NCBI GenBank assembly: GCA_002482845.1
Contig: DLGT01000024.1
Span: 1-64,000, forward strand
Source of the DNA: Saprospiraceae bacterium UBA7687
GTDB lineage: Bacteria; Bacteroidota; Bacteroidia; Chitinophagales; Saprospiraceae
Direction: 5' to 3'
DNA: 64,000 nucleotides
The position numbers and the translations under genes are program-made. Positions 62,510-64,000 of this stretch are shown in pieces. How positions within the stretch are numbered: the stretch's first letter is position 1; each line of letters starts with the position of its first letter. The notes under the pieces were generated by a model. The model saw only the letters and a list, made by a program, of their open reading frames with translations. It was not told the DNA's origin and searched no databases.

Positions 62510-64000
62510 TCATAACACCAGCCACTTTAGTGTCTTGGATTCACCCGTCTTGTTATTTCTAATATGTACAAAATAGAGTCCCTGGCTCAAACGATATGGT
62601 TCTATATCGTATCTAGTTTCCATAACTCCTGGGCCTGATAAAAAACTACATACACCATCCGTAATACCATATGTTTTGACCACACTTCCACCCATGTTTA
62701 TAATGCTAATTTGGACATCCTGTGGTAGATTAAATAATTTTAACGTAAAGGCAGATTCTCGCAAACTAACAGGATTTGGAGCCAAATAAACATTGCCAAG
62801 CTCTCCTTCTTCTTTTAAAAATGAGTTTAATGTGTCAAATCCAAATTCATACACTGGATAATCTCCATCAGTAAAACATTCCCTTTCTAGGTCGATATCG
62901 AATCTTCTGCTTTCACCGTAAGGATTATCTACACGAAGTTTCACGATCATATCATTGGGAATAAGTCCTTCGCTAAGAGGTAATAGTTGAGCACCTTTGG
63001 GTAAAATAGGAAATGAAGTCCAAGTGATTGCGGTACAAACTTTTGCCCTGTTCAAAATTTTTGGAATACTACCATCTTCGCCCCTCATCATTTTTTTTGC
63101 AAAAGAAGCACAGCCATCATACTCTTGGCGGGTAACATAAATATAATGTTGACCACCGGCCATTATTCCTATTGGATCAATTATTGTCAGTATTTCGTCA
63201 GTTATTGGATCCTTTATCACAAGATCATCAATAGCTAATTGGGAAGAAGGATTAAAAATCATATCACCACCTAAGGCTACACCATCTTTCAAAACACTTT
63301 TCATGTCTACTTGTGTACCATTAATATTTACCATGGTATCTCTATAAAGACTACTTTCGCCAAAAAATATATTTAGTCTTTTGCCTGTTTCTACATCTAC
63401 AGCATATCCTGGAAAATAACTAAATCCTATGGTTCCATCATTTATAGGATTACCATTTTGGTCGATAGATGGCGCATTTCTTAATTCAAAGTTTTTTCTC
63501 GATCCGCTTGTACCATCTGCCAAATCTGGAGATGTACTCTCTACAACGATACACTTACTCCATTTGGATTTGTCCTTCGTCATGACGATGTCCACATTAT
63601 TAAGATCTCGAAATCGAAAACTATTTAATGCGGAGCCTGATACTATTGATACTAGTTCCCTAGCAAATGGACTCAAAAAAAATGGCATACCAGTTCGTCT
63701 ACTTGACATGAATGGTATAAAAAATCCATCACCGAGCTTTGAGAGTACGTTGTCAGGATCTTGCATTTGACTACCCGCAGGATTGATATAATCATACATA
63801 TTGTCTTGGATTTTCCCTCCTTCGGTTACTGCTCCAAACCATTTCGGACCATCAGGATTGAGATAGTCTATTTGGGCTCCGATACCACCTTTCTGAATGT
63901 CCGATGCTTGAGAAGCAGGCTCTGGACGATTTTCTACTGTAATAGAAAACCCTAATTCGTCTACTACATATTCCTTAATGTAAAACAAAGGTTTATTTTC
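62510..64000 (-). CDS. T9SS-sorted secreted protein, 5' end cut by window edge
   Basis: The frame stays open to base 64000, so the N-terminus and any signal peptide are outside. At least 496 residues are visible. The body is beta-rich with DGTSGSRKNFELRNAP and GFSYFPGYAVDVETGKRLN near its middle. The end (about the last 90 residues) is a T9SS type A sorting domain: VYLAPNPVSLRESAFTL, ISIINMGGSVV, LSQGLYFVHIRN and TLKWLVL. The TTG at 63988 is only an internal codon, not the start. Function unknown; probably surface-exposed or secreted. Confidence 0.8.
   Translation of the reverse strand, partial: ENKPLFYIKEYVVDELGFSITVENRPEPASQASDIQKGGIGAQIDYLNPDGPKWFGAVTEGGKIQDNMYDYINPAGSQMQDPDNVLSKLGDGFFIPFMSSRRTGMPFFLSPFARELVSIVSGSALNSFRFRDLNNVDIVMTKDKSKWSKCIVVESTSPDLADGTSGSRKNFELRNAPSIDQNGNPINDGTIGFSYFPGYAVDVETGKRLNIFFGESSLYRDTMVNINGTQVDMKSVLKDGVALGGDMIFNPSSQLAIDDLVIKDPITDEILTIIDPIGIMAGGQHYIYVTRQEYDGCASFAKKMMRGEDGSIPKILNRAKVCTAITWTSFPILPKGAQLLPLSEGLIPNDMIVKLRVDNPYGESRRFDIDLERECFTDGDYPVYEFGFDTLNSFLKEEGELGNVYLAPNPVSLRESAFTLKLFNLPQDVQISIINMGGSVVKTYGITDGVCSFLSGPGVMETRYDIEPYRLSQGLYFVHIRNNKTGESKTLKWLVL

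Overview
The window looks like chromosomal DNA from a Bacteroidota member, probably near the Saprospirales. The DNA is AT-rich. Three proteins end in type IX secretion (Por) sorting domains. Several genes are preceded by the Bacteroidota-type -7 element TAnnTTTGC rather than an E. coli-type promoter, and starts generally lack strong Shine-Dalgarno sequences. SprB-like repeats, a DUF5606 protein and a CcmD-family small protein fit the same group. The lineage call is inference from gene content only.

Layout, left to right. 1-9600: an edge-truncated membrane protein gene and nadB (minus); hflX, an M29 aminopeptidase and a MATE exporter (plus); crcB with a WecA/MraY-like sugar-phosphate transferase, then phoH-osmC-aroA (minus, extending to 10631). 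10.8-17.1 kb: SAM hydrolase-like gene with a small monooxygenase-like gene, aroB, and a large outer-membrane fusion protein. 17.1-22.3 kb: a minus-strand envelope polysaccharide block (YbhN-like membrane protein, O-antigen ligase-like, Wzz-like, flippase). 22.5-27.2 kb: membrane pyrophosphatase, then Kdo transferase and heptose-7-phosphate kinase for LPS inner core. 27.4-34.4 kb: a secreted PA-domain protein, then a probable operon of a lipoprotein, an ECF sigma factor and a membrane-anchored barrel-like protein.

35.1-39.0 kb is the most accessory-looking part: REP-like palindromes, a short orphan reading frame, a 928-residue T9SS cargo protein and a pseudogene interrupted by one in-frame TAG. 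39.1-49.6 kb: MFS transporter, recN, an orphan TPR histidine kinase, a small membrane protein, an intergenic region with a 13-unit 11-bp tandem array, a PfkB sugar kinase, a dGTPase, a small secreted protein and an Rpn/PD-(D/E)XK nuclease next to a decayed ORF. 49.7-55.8 kb: a 1230-residue lipoprotein joining cytochrome c, PA14, a sugar-dehydrogenase-like propeller and a DUF1080 domain, followed by a sugar/nucleoside-type MFS permease and a membrane protein. 55.9-64 kb: rpsU, a GH113-like hydrolase, panC, ccmB-ccsA-ccmD (cytochrome c maturation) overlapping a glutamate dehydrogenase gene, and an edge-truncated T9SS protein.

Most of the window is ordinary core metabolism. I found no CRISPR array, intact IS element, tRNA or rRNA gene. 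I did not find a clearly new defence or mobile system. The best candidates for a second look are the 11-bp array, the fusion proteins, the sigma-factor operon and the decaying accessory segment.
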